Assembly (NCBI GenBank): GCA_963733065.1
Contig: CAVTBT010000005.1
Coordinates: forward strand, 916,029-980,028
DNA length: 64,000 nt
Direction of reading: 5' to 3'
From: CAVTBT01 sp963733065
GTDB lineage: Bacteria > Actinomycetota > Thermoleophilia > Gaiellales > Gaiellaceae
The translations under genes were made by a program, and so were the position numbers. The notes beneath the pieces were generated by a model that was not told the origin of the DNA, did not search any database, and saw nothing but the letters and a program-made list of their open reading frames with translations. Shown piece after piece: positions 42,935 to 51,294 of the stretch (position 1 is the first letter of the stretch; every line of letters starts with the position of its first letter).

Positions 42935-45502
42935 TCAGCTCGAGCGCCGCCGGGTCGGTCCTCGACGCGGCTTCGCAGGCCCTCTCGCACGGCGGTCGGC
43001 GAGCAGCTCGGCCGCCCGCTCGACCGTGATCGTGTCCGGCTCGTCGCCGCGCCTGAGGCTGGCGTTCGTCTCGCCGTCGGTGACATACGGGCCGAAACGA
43101 CCGTCCTTGACGATCATCGGTTTCCCGCTCGCCGGATCGGGGCCGAGCTCCTTGAGCGGCGGAGCGGCGGCGCCCCGGCCGCGCCGCTGCTTCGGTTGCG
43201 CCAGGACGGCGAGCGCCTCGTCGGCGGTGATCTCGAGCAGCTGTTCCTCCGACTCGAGCGACCGCGTCTCCGCGCCCTTCTTCACGAACGGGCCATACCG
43301 GCCGTTCGAGACGAGGATCTCCTCGCCGTCCGGAGCGACCAGCGTCCGCGGCAGCGAGAGCAGGCGCACGGCGTCGTCGAGTGTGAGCGTGTCGAGCGAC
43401 ATCGACTTGAACAGGGACGCCGTCCGCGGCTTCTCCTTGGCCCCCTCCGGCAGCACCTCGGCCACATACGGCCCGTAGCGTCCGTCCCGCGCCACGAGCT
43501 CTCGGCCGGTCTCCGGATGGTGACCGAGCGAACGGCCCTCCGTCGGCCGGGACAGGAGCTCCTCGGCAAGCCCGGCCGTCAACTCGTCCGGCGGCAGGTC
43601 GTCCGGGACGCTCGCCGTGCGGTCGCCCTGCTTGAGGTATGGCCCGCTCCGGCCGATCAGCACGTGCGCCTCGATTCCCGGCACCGGGACCTCGATCGCG
43701 GTCAGTTCGCTGCGCTGCTTCTCGTCGAGCAACGTGACGAGCGCGTGCAGGCCGTGACCGCCGTCGCCGCCGTAGTAGAACCGGCCGAGCCAGCGCGTCC
43801 GATCCTCGTCGCCGGCTGCGATCCGGTCGAGGTCGCCTTCCAGGCGGGCGGTGAAGTCGTAGTCGACGAGCTCGTTCATGTGCTCCTCGAGCAGCTGGAC
43901 GACGGAGAATGCGAGGAAGGTCGGCACGAGTGCGGTGCCCTTCTTGAAGACGTACCCGCGGTCGACGATCGTGCCCATGATCGACGCATAGGTCGACGGT
44001 CGGCCGATGCCGCGTTCCTCGAGCGCCTTGACCAGGCTCGCCTCCGTGTAGCGGGCGGGCGGGCTCGTCTCGTGGCCCTGAGGCTCGAGCGCGGTTGCCG
44101 CGAGCTCCTGGCCGACCGTGAGCTGCGGCAGGCGGCGCTCCTCCTCTGCGTCGGCGGGCTCGTCGCGGCCGGCCTCGTAGGCGAGCAGGAAACCGGGGAA
44201 CGTGATCACGGTGCCGGTGGCCGAGAACTCGGCGTCGTCGCCGGTGGTGGTGGTGGCGCCGAGGCGAATGGACACGGTCTGCCCCGCGGCGTCCTTCATC
44301 TGCGAGGAGATCGTCCGCTTCCAGATCAGCTCGTAGAGCGCGAGCTCGTCGCGGGACAGCTCACCCGCGACCTGCTGCGGCGTGCGGAACGTGTCACCGG
44401 CGGGACGGATCGCCTCGTGGGCCTCCTGTGCGTTCGCGACCTGGCGTGCGTAGTGCCTGGGAGCGGCGGGGACGGTGTCTGCGCCGTACACCTCCGCCGC
44501 CTGCGCGCGGGCCGCCGCGAGCGCCGTCTCCGACAGCGAGACGGAGTCCGTCCGCATGTACGTGATGAAGCCGTTCTCGTACAGGCGCTGGGCGACGCGC
44601 ATCGCGGTCTGCGAGGAGAAACGGAGCTTGCGGCTTGCCTCCTGCTGCAGCGTCGACGTCCGGAACGGCGCGGCCGGCCTGCGGGTGTACGGCTTCTCGT
44701 CGACCGATCGCACGGCGAACGGCCGTCCGTCGAGCGCGCCCGTGAGCTGCGTGGCGCGCTCCTCGGTGAGCACGAGCACGCCCTCTCGCGCGGTGCCGTC
44801 AGACCGGAAGTCGCGGCCCTGTGCGACGCGGGCGCCGTCGACGGCAACGAGTCGGGCGGTGAAGTCGCCCGGGGCGAAGGTCCCGAGCACGTCCCAGTAC
44901 GAGGCGGCGACGAACGCCATGCGGGCTCGCTCCCGCTCGACCACGAGCCGTGTCGCGACCGACTGCACGCGGCCCGCCGAGAGCCCGCGGGTGATCTTCT
45001 TCCACAGCACGGGCGAGACCTCGTAGCCGTAGAGCCGATCGAGGATGCGCCGGGTCTCCTGTGCGTCGACGAGGCGGTCGTCGATCTCGCGAGTCTCCTC
45101 GAGGGCGCGCTCGATCGCGCCCTTCGTGATCTCGTGGAAGACCATCCGGCGTACCGGCACCTTCGGCTTCAACACCTCGAGCAGGTGCCAGGCGATCGCC
45201 TCGCCCTCGCGGTCCTCGTCCGTCGCCAGCAGCAGCTCGTCGGCGTCCTTCAGGTGCTTGCGGAGATCCGCGACGACCTTTTTCTTGTCGGGGTCGACGA
45301 CGTAGTACGGCTCGAAGCCGTTGTCGACGTCGACCGCCATGCGGCCCCACGGCTTGTTCTTGATCTCCTCGGGCACCTCGGCTGCGCGCTCCGGAAGGTC
45401 GCGGATGTGCCCGATGCTCGACTCCACGACGAAATCAGGGCCGAGGTAACCAGCGATCGTCTTCGCCTTCGCGGGCGACTCGACGATGACCAGGCGTTTC
45501 AC
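42935..45502 (-). CDS. topA: DNA topoisomerase I
   Basis: 855 aa from GTG 45502. Type IA enzyme relaxing negative supercoils. N-terminal Toprim: KRLVIVESPAKAKTIAGYL and LLATDEDREGEAIAWHLLEV (metal-binding acidic triad). Catalytic tyrosine Tyr315 in NGFITYMRTDSVSLSE. RGIGRPSTYASIMGTIVDRG is the conserved gate region. The C-terminus carries at least four RxGxxGPYV-type repeats (GRSGPYLKQGD, ARDGRYGPYVAEV, VSNGRYGPFVKKG, VKDGRFGPYVTDG) and a basic tail instead of zinc fingers, as in actinobacteria. Start decided by TAAGGT 7 bases upstream; ATG 45532 is the longer alternative. Confidence 0.97.
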   Translation of the reverse strand: MKRLVIVESPAKAKTIAGYLGPDFVVESSIGHIRDLPERAAEVPEEIKNKPWGRMAVDVDNGFEPYYVVDPDKKKVVADLRKHLKDADELLLATDEDREGEAIAWHLLEVLKPKVPVRRMVFHEITKGAIERALEETREIDDRLVDAQETRRILDRLYGYEVSPVLWKKITRGLSAGRVQSVATRLVVERERARMAFVAASYWDVLGTFAPGDFTARLVAVDGARVAQGRDFRSDGTAREGVLVLTEERATQLTGALDGRPFAVRSVDEKPYTRRPAAPFRTSTLQQEASRKLRFSSQTAMRVAQRLYENGFITYMRTDSVSLSETALAAARAQAAEVYGADTVPAAPRHYARQVANAQEAHEAIRPAGDTFRTPQQVAGELSRDELALYELIWKRTISSQMKDAAGQTVSIRLGATTTTGDDAEFSATGTVITFPGFLLAYEAGRDEPADAEEERRLPQLTVGQELAATALEPQGHETSPPARYTEASLVKALEERGIGRPSTYASIMGTIVDRGYVFKKGTALVPTFLAFSVVQLLEEHMNELVDYDFTARLEGDLDRIAAGDEDRTRWLGRFYYGGDGGHGLHALVTLLDEKQRSELTAIEVPVPGIEAHVLIGRSGPYLKQGDRTASVPDDLPPDELTAGLAEELLSRPTEGRSLGHHPETGRELVARDGRYGPYVAEVLPEGAKEKPRTASLFKSMSLDTLTLDDAVRLLSLPRTLVAPDGEEILVSNGRYGPFVKKGAETRSLESEEQLLEITADEALAVLAQPKQRRGRGAAAPPLKELGPDPASGKPMIVKDGRFGPYVTDGETNASLRRGDEPDTITVERAAELLADRRARGPAKPRRGPTRRRSS

Positions 45503-45509
45503 GCGCGAC

Positions 45510-45515
45510 ACCTTA
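45510..45515 (-). promoter_or_regulatory. leaderless-type -10 element (TAAGGT) of topA
   Basis: TAAGGT on the minus strand ends 7 bases before GTG 45502, with no Shine-Dalgarno. Only 37 bases separate topA from the divergent plsC start. Confidence 0.45.
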
Positions 45516-45539
45516 GCTCTATGGATACTCATCCCTTCA

Positions 45540-46169
45540 ATGGCCTCTCCACCCCGTCCGAGCGCGGTCTACGCCGTGCTCGCGGTGCTCAGCTGGCCGA
45601 TCGTGCGCTTCCTGTATCGGCTCAGGGCCCGCGGGCAGGAGCATCTGCCCGCCTCCGGCGGCTTCGTGCTCGCCGCCAATCACAACTCGAGCTTCGACCC
45701 CTGGCCCCTCGGGCTGCCGCTCTTTCCTCGCCGATTCCTGCGCTTCATGGCGAAATCCGAGCTCTTCTGGCCGCCGCTCAGCTGGATCGCGACCGGGGGC
45801 GGCGCCTTCCCGGTGCGACGCGGCGAGCGCGACACCGAGGCGATCGACACGGCGGTGCGCCTCGTCCGCGATGGGCACGTCGTCGTGATGTTCCCGGAGG
45901 GCACGCGGCGCGTGAAGGGACTCCGCAAGAAGCACGAAGCCCGGGCGAGGACCGGTGCGGCGCGCATCGCGCTCGAGGCCGGCTCGCCCCTCGTGCCCGC
46001 CGGGATCGTGGGCACCGACCGTCTCGCCCGCTTCGCCGCCCTGCGGGTGGTATACGGGCCGCCCGTGCCAATCGACGACCTGCGCGGCCGCGACCCCCAC
46101 GACGTCGCACAGGAGGCGACCGACCGGCTGATGGCGGCGATCGACGAGCTCGAGGGGTCGCTCGCGTGA
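45540..46169 (+). CDS. plsC: 1-acyl-sn-glycerol-3-phosphate acyltransferase family protein
   Basis: 209 aa. LAANHNSSFDPWPLGLP carries the catalytic NHxxxxD motif, and VVMFPEGTRRVKGLRKKHEA the glycerol-phosphate-binding FPEGTR motif; GSPLVPAGIVGTDRLA is the third block. A hydrophobic N-terminus (YAVLAVLSWPIVRFLY) associates it with the membrane. Adds the second acyl chain in phospholipid synthesis, although this family also acylates other lipids. ATG 45540; its stop overlaps the exonuclease start (GTGA). Confidence 0.88.
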   Translation: MASPPRPSAVYAVLAVLSWPIVRFLYRLRARGQEHLPASGGFVLAANHNSSFDPWPLGLPLFPRRFLRFMAKSELFWPPLSWIATGGGAFPVRRGERDTEAIDTAVRLVRDGHVVVMFPEGTRRVKGLRKKHEARARTGAARIALEAGSPLVPAGIVGTDRLARFAALRVVYGPPVPIDDLRGRDPHDVAQEATDRLMAAIDELEGSLA

Positions 46170-46996
46170 GCCGCCCGCTGCTGGTCTTCGACGGCGACTC
46201 GTTCGCGCACCGGGCGTACCACGCGCTGCCGAAGTCGATCCGCCGGGTGGGCGGCCGGCCGGCGAACCTCCTCGTCGGCCTCGCGGACATGCTCGCCGGC
46301 CTCTGGCAGGCCGAGCGGCCGCGGGCAGTGGTCGTCGGCTGGGACTCGCTCGAGCACCCGACCTACCGGCACGAGGCCTTCGAGGGGTACCAGGCCGGCC
46401 GCGAGTTCGACGACGCGCTGCTCGAGCAGCTCGACCTCGCGCCGGAGCTCGTCGCCGCCTTCGGTTTCGTTTGTGGCAAGGCGCCGGGCTACGAGGCGGA
46501 CGACTTCCTCGCGGCCGCCGTCGCGTCGTCGGAAGGCCCGGTGCTCGTCGCCACGTCCGACCGGGACGCGTTCCAGCTCGTCAGCGATCGCGTGACGGTG
46601 CTGAAGCCGCTCCGCGGGATCAGCAAGATCGAGCGCATCGGGCCGGACGAGGTGCGCGAGCGCTACGGCGTCGAGCCCGGGCAGGTGCCCGACTTCATCG
46701 CGCTTCGCGGCGACCCGTCGGATCGCATCCCGGGCGCGCGCGGGGTGGGAGAGAAGGGCGCCGCGAACCTGCTCGGGCAGTTCGCGTCGCTCGAGGAGAT
46801 GCTGGCCGCCGGCCGGTTCGCCGCCGAGGCCGATGCCCTCAGGCTGTATCGGCACATCGCGACCCTCGACCCGACTGCGCCGCTGCCTCCCGTGGTGGAC
46901 GCGGAGCCCGACTGGCGCCGCGCCGCGGCTCTGGCGGCCGAGTGGGAGCTCGACGGCCTGGCGCGGCGGCTCGAGGCGGCGGCATCGAGCTCCTAG
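46166..46996 (+). CDS. 5'-3' exonuclease, stand-alone PolI-type FEN domain
   Basis: 276 aa. RPLLVFDGDSFAHRAYHALP is the N-terminal metal-binding block; YEADDFLAAAVASSEGPVLV and VLVATSDRDAFQLV supply further acidic ligands; FIALRGDPSDRIPGARGVGEKGAA (part: GDPSDRIPGARGVGEKG) is the helix-3-turn-helix DNA-binding region. It matches the N-terminal domain of DNA polymerase I without the polymerase, so it probably removes RNA primers or flaps. Start GTG 46166 overlaps plsC. A very long antisense frame that includes this gene is rejected. Confidence 0.9.
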   Translation: MSRPLLVFDGDSFAHRAYHALPKSIRRVGGRPANLLVGLADMLAGLWQAERPRAVVVGWDSLEHPTYRHEAFEGYQAGREFDDALLEQLDLAPELVAAFGFVCGKAPGYEADDFLAAAVASSEGPVLVATSDRDAFQLVSDRVTVLKPLRGISKIERIGPDEVRERYGVEPGQVPDFIALRGDPSDRIPGARGVGEKGAANLLGQFASLEEMLAAGRFAAEADALRLYRHIATLDPTAPLPPVVDAEPDWRRAAALAAEWELDGLARRLEAAASSS

Positions 46997-47829
46997 GCAC
47001 ACCGGCGCTCGCCACGCTCCATCCGACCGGGGGACACCCGGAATGCGGCGAGCGGATCGCGGTGCTCGCCCCCGATGTGGTCGTCGAGCGGGCGGCTACG
47101 CGAGAGCAGATGGAGCGCGTCCACGACGCCGCCTACCTCGGCCTGCTCGCCACCGTGGACGGGCCGAGCATGCTCGATCCGGACACGATGGCCACAGCCT
47201 CGAGCTGGGAGGCGGCGGGCCTCGCAACGGGCCTCGCCCTCGAAGCGGTCGACCGGGGGGCCTTCGCGCTCGGACGACCGCCCGGCCATCACGCACTCGC
47301 CGACCGCGCGATGGGGTTCTGCCTCGTCAACTGCGCCGCGGTCGCCGCCCGGTACGCACAGGCCGAGCTCGGCATCGAGCGCGTCGCGATCGTCGACATC
47401 GACGTCCACCACGGGAACGGGACCGAGGCGATCTTCCGCGGCGACGAGACGGTGCTCTACGTCTCGCTGCACCAGTGGCCGTTCTATCCGGGGACGGGCG
47501 GCCCGGGCACGAGCGACGCGACCACGGTCAACGTCCCGCTCACGGCCGGCTGCTCGGACGACGAGTACCTCGCCCACTTCGACGCCGACGTCGAGCCGGC
47601 AGTGCGTGGGTTCGAGCCCGGCCTCGTGCTCGTGTCGGCGGGGGTGGACGCGCACTCCGGCGATCCGCTCGCCATGCTCGAGTTGAGCGAGAGCGGGTTC
47701 GAGGAGGTCGGCCGGCGCTGCGCCGCGCTCGGCCCGCGCGTCGCGGCGGTGCTCGAGGGCGGCTACAACCTCCGGACGCTGCCGATGCTCGTCGAGGCCG
47801 TGCGGCGGGGCCTGCGGCAGAGTGCCTAG
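46942..47829 (+). CDS. histone deacetylase/acetoin-utilisation family hydrolase
   Basis: About 295 aa. Zinc hydrolase of the HDAC/AcuC superfamily: HPTGGHPECGERI (N-terminal loop), ALGRPPGHHALADRAMGFCL with the catalytic His pair, AIVDIDVHHGNGTEAIF with the zinc-binding Asp and His, SLHQWPFYPGTGG, LVSAGVDAHSGDPL with the second zinc Asp, and VLEGGYNLRTLP. Likely deacetylates a small metabolite or acetyl-lysine. The start is uncertain: GTG 46942 is the nearest conventional codon and overlaps the exonuclease gene by 55 bases; similarity begins only at about IELLGTPALATLHP. The stop shares CTAG with the convergent gene. Confidence 0.87.
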   Translation: MGARRPGAAARGGGIELLGTPALATLHPTGGHPECGERIAVLAPDVVVERAATREQMERVHDAAYLGLLATVDGPSMLDPDTMATASSWEAAGLATGLALEAVDRGAFALGRPPGHHALADRAMGFCLVNCAAVAARYAQAELGIERVAIVDIDVHHGNGTEAIFRGDETVLYVSLHQWPFYPGTGGPGTSDATTVNVPLTAGCSDDEYLAHFDADVEPAVRGFEPGLVLVSAGVDAHSGDPLAMLELSESGFEEVGRRCAALGPRVAAVLEGGYNLRTLPMLVEAVRRGLRQSA

Positions 47830-48461
47830 CGGGCGCTCGAGAGCTGCTCGAGCGCCTCGCGGCGCGACGAGACGCCGAGCTTCCGGAGCAGGCTCTTCAC
47901 GTGCGAGCGCACGGTGTGCTCCGAGATGAAAAGCCGCTGAGCGATGTCGTCGGTCGACAGGTGCTCGTCCAGCAGCAGTAGGACCTCGACCTCGCGGGCG
48001 GACAGCTTCTTGGCGATGCTGTCCGGCACGCTGGTACGGCCGCCGGTGCGGACCTCCTCGAGCAGGCGCCGGGCGATCGAGCCGGAGAGCGCGGCCTCGC
48101 CGTTCGCGACGCCTGCCAGGAAGCTGATCAGCCGGCCGGGGGGCTCGGTCTTGAGCAGGTACCCGGCGGCACCGCCGCGGATCGCGGCCAGCAGGTTCTC
48201 CTCCGTGCCGGAGGCAGTGAGGACGACGACCTCGCAGTTCGGAGCGGCCTCGCGAATCCCGGGGAGGGCCTCGAGGCCGTCCATGCCCGGCATCGAGAGG
48301 TCGAGCAGCACGAGATCGGGCGCGAGCTCGCCCGCGCGCTCGAGCGCCTCGGCGCCGTCGGCCGCCTCGCCGACGACCGTGAAGCCGTGCTGCGCGAGCA
48401 GCGAGGCCAGCGCCTCGCGTGTCAGCGGATGGTCGTCCACGAGCAGGATGCGGACGGACAT
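47826..48461 (-). CDS. NarL-family response regulator
   Basis: 211 aa. Receiver: SVRILLVDDHPLTREALASL, phospho-acceptor Asp in LVLLDLSMPGMDGLEALPGI, Lys in AGYLLKTEPPG. LuxR-type output: LSAREVEVLLLLDEHLSTDD, IAQRLFISEHTVRSHVKSLL. ATG 48461 is chosen over a longer frame because it starts exactly at the receiver and has AAGGGC upstream. It faces the histidine kinase gene across 43 bases and is surely its partner. Confidence 0.94.
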   Translation of the reverse strand: MSVRILLVDDHPLTREALASLLAQHGFTVVGEAADGAEALERAGELAPDLVLLDLSMPGMDGLEALPGIREAAPNCEVVVLTASGTEENLLAAIRGGAAGYLLKTEPPGRLISFLAGVANGEAALSGSIARRLLEEVRTGGRTSVPDSIAKKLSAREVEVLLLLDEHLSTDDIAQRLFISEHTVRSHVKSLLRKLGVSSRREALEQLSSAR

Positions 48462-48504
48462 GCCCTTCTCATCGGCAGCCGTCGCGGTGCCGATGAGGGT
48501 GAAC

Positions 48505-49884
48505 ATGCAGCGCGCGCGGTCCGACCCGTACACCAGCTGGCTGCTCGGGATCACGCTGATCGTCTTCCTGCTCGGGGCGGCGAGCACATTCTTCGTCAGC
48601 AGCCCCTGGTTCCAGGACGCCTACGCCCTGCCGCAGGCCCGCATCGTGCTCGAGACCGCGATGGCGATCGCGGCCGCGGCGGTCGCCGTGCTCGCCGGCA
48701 CCCGCTTCACCGTCGAGGGACGCCGCGTCGACCTGCTGCTCTGCTCCGGGTTCGCGGTCGCCGCGCTCGGCGCCCTTGCCTTCGAGGTGGCGCCGTCGGC
48801 GGCAGGGCGTGAGCTCGCCGCACCCGAGGCGTGGTCGGGACTGCTCGCCCGGGCCCTGGCCGCGGCGCTCGTCGCGGCCGCCGCGTTCGCGAGCGGTCGA
48901 ATCGTCGAGCGGCGGCGAGCCATGGCCACGATGGGCGCCGCCGTCGTCACGGCGCTTGCGATCGACTGGGTCGTGCTGCGCTTCCGCGGCGCATCGTTGC
49001 CGCTCGTCGTGCCCGGCGACGGTGCGCGTCCTGCCGTGTTGACCGTCACGCTGGCGCTCCTGGCGCTGCTCGCTCTGATCGCGGCGATCGGCTTCGGGCT
49101 GCGCTATCGCCGCGAGCGAAAGGATCTCGACAGCTGGCTCACGCTCGCTGCGACGCTGACCCTCTTCGCCGACCTCCACTACGTGCTCACCCCGGCGCTG
49201 TCGTCGGCGTACCTGCTCCACGGCGACTTCCTGCGCGTCCTGTCGTACGGCACGTTGCTCGTCGGTGTCTGGCGGGGCATCCGCGCCGCGGAGTTCGGCC
49301 GCGCGGTTGCCGAGGAACGGGCGCGGGTGGCACGGGAGATCCACGACGGTCTCGCGCAGTACCTCTTCGCGCTCTCCACTCACGCGAGCATGCTCGAGGC
49401 GGGCGCGCCCCTCGAGGAGGTGCTGCCGAAGCTCAAGCAGGCTGCCGCCCAGGCGCAGCAGGAAGCGCGCTTCGCCGTGCTCGCGCTGTCGTCGGCCAGC
49501 GGGACGGCGCCGTTCGACGCCGCGCTCCGCCGCTACGTCGAGTTCCTGACCGCGGACGGGGAGCTCGCTGTCGACGTCGAGATCGAGCCTGACGTCTCGC
49601 TCGCACCGGATGAGCAGATCGAGGTCTTCCGCATCGTCCAGGAAGGGCTCGCCAACGTCCGGCGCCACGCGGGAGCGAGCCGGGCGGACGTCCTGATCGG
49701 CGAGCGCTCGGGACGCCGGGTCGTCCGCGTCCGGGACGACGGCATCGGCTTCGACGGCGGTGAGGCCCCGGCCGGGCAGGGCCTCCGCAACATGCGACGT
49801 CGTGCCGAGTCGATCGAGGGCGGGTTCTCGCTGCGCTCGCTGCCCGGCCGCGGCACGGCCCTCGAAATCGTGCTCCGCGCGTAG
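48505..49884 (+). CDS. membrane histidine kinase, HisKA_3 (NarX/DegS/LiaS type)
   Basis: 459 aa. About eight membrane helices in the first 260 residues (SWLLGITLIVFLLGAASTFF first) form the sensor, with no large extracytoplasmic domain, so it probably senses a membrane state. Dimerisation/phosphoacceptor helix ERARVAREIHDGLAQYLFAL with the His, and HATPase_c with N box IVQEGLANVRRHAGASRADV and G boxes VRDDGIGFDGGEA, GQGLRNMRRRAESIEGGFSL. ATG 48505 with GAGGG at 48496-48500; ATG 48493 is the alternative. Confidence 0.92.
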   Translation: MQRARSDPYTSWLLGITLIVFLLGAASTFFVSSPWFQDAYALPQARIVLETAMAIAAAAVAVLAGTRFTVEGRRVDLLLCSGFAVAALGALAFEVAPSAAGRELAAPEAWSGLLARALAAALVAAAAFASGRIVERRRAMATMGAAVVTALAIDWVVLRFRGASLPLVVPGDGARPAVLTVTLALLALLALIAAIGFGLRYRRERKDLDSWLTLAATLTLFADLHYVLTPALSSAYLLHGDFLRVLSYGTLLVGVWRGIRAAEFGRAVAEERARVAREIHDGLAQYLFALSTHASMLEAGAPLEEVLPKLKQAAAQAQQEARFAVLALSSASGTAPFDAALRRYVEFLTADGELAVDVEIEPDVSLAPDEQIEVFRIVQEGLANVRRHAGASRADVLIGERSGRRVVRVRDDGIGFDGGEAPAGQGLRNMRRRAESIEGGFSLRSLPGRGTALEIVLRA

Positions 49885-49934
49885 GCTGCGGGACCCGCCG
49901 CAGCGGCGGCGAGCCCCGCATCCCGGCACCGTCG

Positions 49935-50594
49935 CTAGCCGTCTCCGCGTCCGACGAGCATCACCACCGACGCGGCCGCGATCCAGGCCATCCACGCGAA
50001 CAGGCCGAAGAACGCGACCGTCGCAACGGACGCGAGCCCGGCGGCGACACCCAGCCAGCCGAGCCACGCCGGCAGGCCCGCACGCATCGCCGCCAGCGAC
50101 GCGGGCACCGCCATCACGGCCGCGGCGACCCCCGCGGCGCCGAACGTGAACCAGCCGATGTCCTCGAGCGCGAGGTACGTCTCCGCGTGGGCAAGCGCCC
50201 GAGCCGGCTCGTCCGGGGTGTCGACGAGGGGTGCGCTCCAGATCGTCAGGAAGCTGGCGAAGCAGAGCGTGAATGCTGTCCCGCCGATCAGGACGAGCGA
50301 CGCCTCGAGTGCGGTGGCGACGTGACGAAGCCGGGAGAGCAGGCCCGCGACGAAGACGCCGCAGAGTGCGATCGACGCCACCCCGAAGAGCGCCACGCCG
50401 GTGAGCCAGCCTTCGTGCGAGGTGGCGTAACCGACGACGTCCGCGGCGGTCTCGCCGCTGTCGTCGCCCGCGGGCGACACGAGCAGGGCCACCAGGCCGG
50501 CGACGAGCAAGAGGCCGCCGAGCGGGGCAAAGAGCCGCGTCCAGGCAGGCCGCGTGAGCTCGCGTGGTGCGCTGTCGGTGGTGATCGTGGTCAT
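49935..50594 (-). CDS. hypothetical membrane protein
   Basis: 219 aa, six to seven membrane helices (LFAPLGGLLLVAGLVALLVS first, GLASVATVAFFGLFAWMAWI last) with short loops. No catalytic motif. The extracytoplasmic loop after helix 1 is acidic (PAGDDSGETAADVVG). ATG 50594 is preceded by a strong Shine-Dalgarno, AAGGAGGAG. It follows the cupin gene by 28 bases on the same strand and is probably co-transcribed. Function unknown. Confidence 0.78.
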   Translation of the reverse strand: MTTITTDSAPRELTRPAWTRLFAPLGGLLLVAGLVALLVSPAGDDSGETAADVVGYATSHEGWLTGVALFGVASIALCGVFVAGLLSRLRHVATALEASLVLIGGTAFTLCFASFLTIWSAPLVDTPDEPARALAHAETYLALEDIGWFTFGAAGVAAAVMAVPASLAAMRAGLPAWLGWLGVAAGLASVATVAFFGLFAWMAWIAAASVVMLVGRGDG

Positions 50595-50622
50595 GTGCTC
50601 CTCCTTCGTGGTGGACGTCATG

Positions 50623-51198
50623 TCAGAGCCCGAGCGCGGTCGGCGTCTCCGGCGCGGCCGGGCGGTAGCCGGGCCGGTAGCCGAGCAGCCGGCCGAGCGG
50701 GGCACCCAGCGAGAGCCCGATGCGCTGAAGCCACGCCGGCGGAAACGGCAGCCGCACGTCGCCGAAGTGATGGCGGGCGATCACGGCGAGCCGCAGCAGA
50801 TTCGGCAGTCCCTTCGCGTTGACCTTGCCGTCGGCGGCGAGGGTGAACATCGTCTCGATGAGCTGCTCGAAGCCGAGAGCCGGGCTGATCTCGCAGACGA
50901 AGTGCGCCGTCCCGCCGCCCGTGTTGCGAAAGCGGTGCGGCGTCCCGGTGGGGACGTGGACGCGGTCCCCCGGTCGGGCCACCACCGTCTGCCTGCCGAC
51001 GCGGAACTCGAGCTCGCCGGCGAGCACCTGGAAGCGCTCTTCCTGCGCGGGATGGACGTGCGCCGCCGCCACGGCGCCGTTCGGCTCGACGAACGTCTCG
51101 ACGACCACGAGCTCGCCGTTCGTGTCGGCGGCCGTCTTGTGGAAGACCAGCGTCTCGCCGGTGACGGGGTTCGTGAGGGACTGGCCGGTGGTGATCAC
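50623..51198 (-). CDS. cupin-domain protein
   Basis: 191 aa. Cupin motif 1 VAAAHVHPAQEERFQVLAGE with two His and a Glu, motif 2 PGDRVHVPTGTPHRFRNTGG with the third His: a complete metal site. The C-terminal 85 residues are helical (LGFEQLIETMFTLAADGKVN, LPNLLRLAVIARHHFGDVRL) as in quercetinase-like or ring-cleavage cupins of actinobacteria. GTG 51198 has GGAGG upstream. Divergent from the BTAD regulator across 96 bases, so regulation by it is plausible. Substrate unknown. Confidence 0.85.
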   Translation of the reverse strand: MITTGQSLTNPVTGETLVFHKTAADTNGELVVVETFVEPNGAVAAAHVHPAQEERFQVLAGELEFRVGRQTVVARPGDRVHVPTGTPHRFRNTGGGTAHFVCEISPALGFEQLIETMFTLAADGKVNAKGLPNLLRLAVIARHHFGDVRLPFPPAWLQRIGLSLGAPLGRLLGYRPGYRPAAPETPTALGL

Positions 51199-51294
51199 GT
51201 GCGCCTCCTGGGACGGGCGGAATCGGGCGGCCCCACCATCGACCGGGCTGCTTAGGATCGGCCCAAGGTCGGCTTAAGGAGGCGGCTCGGGGTC

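Noticed and set aside
42929..46165. Very long plus-strand open frame (over 1000 codons) ahead of the exonuclease
   Set aside because: It is antisense to topA, with Arg-rich composition and no domain; only the part from 46166 is a real gene.
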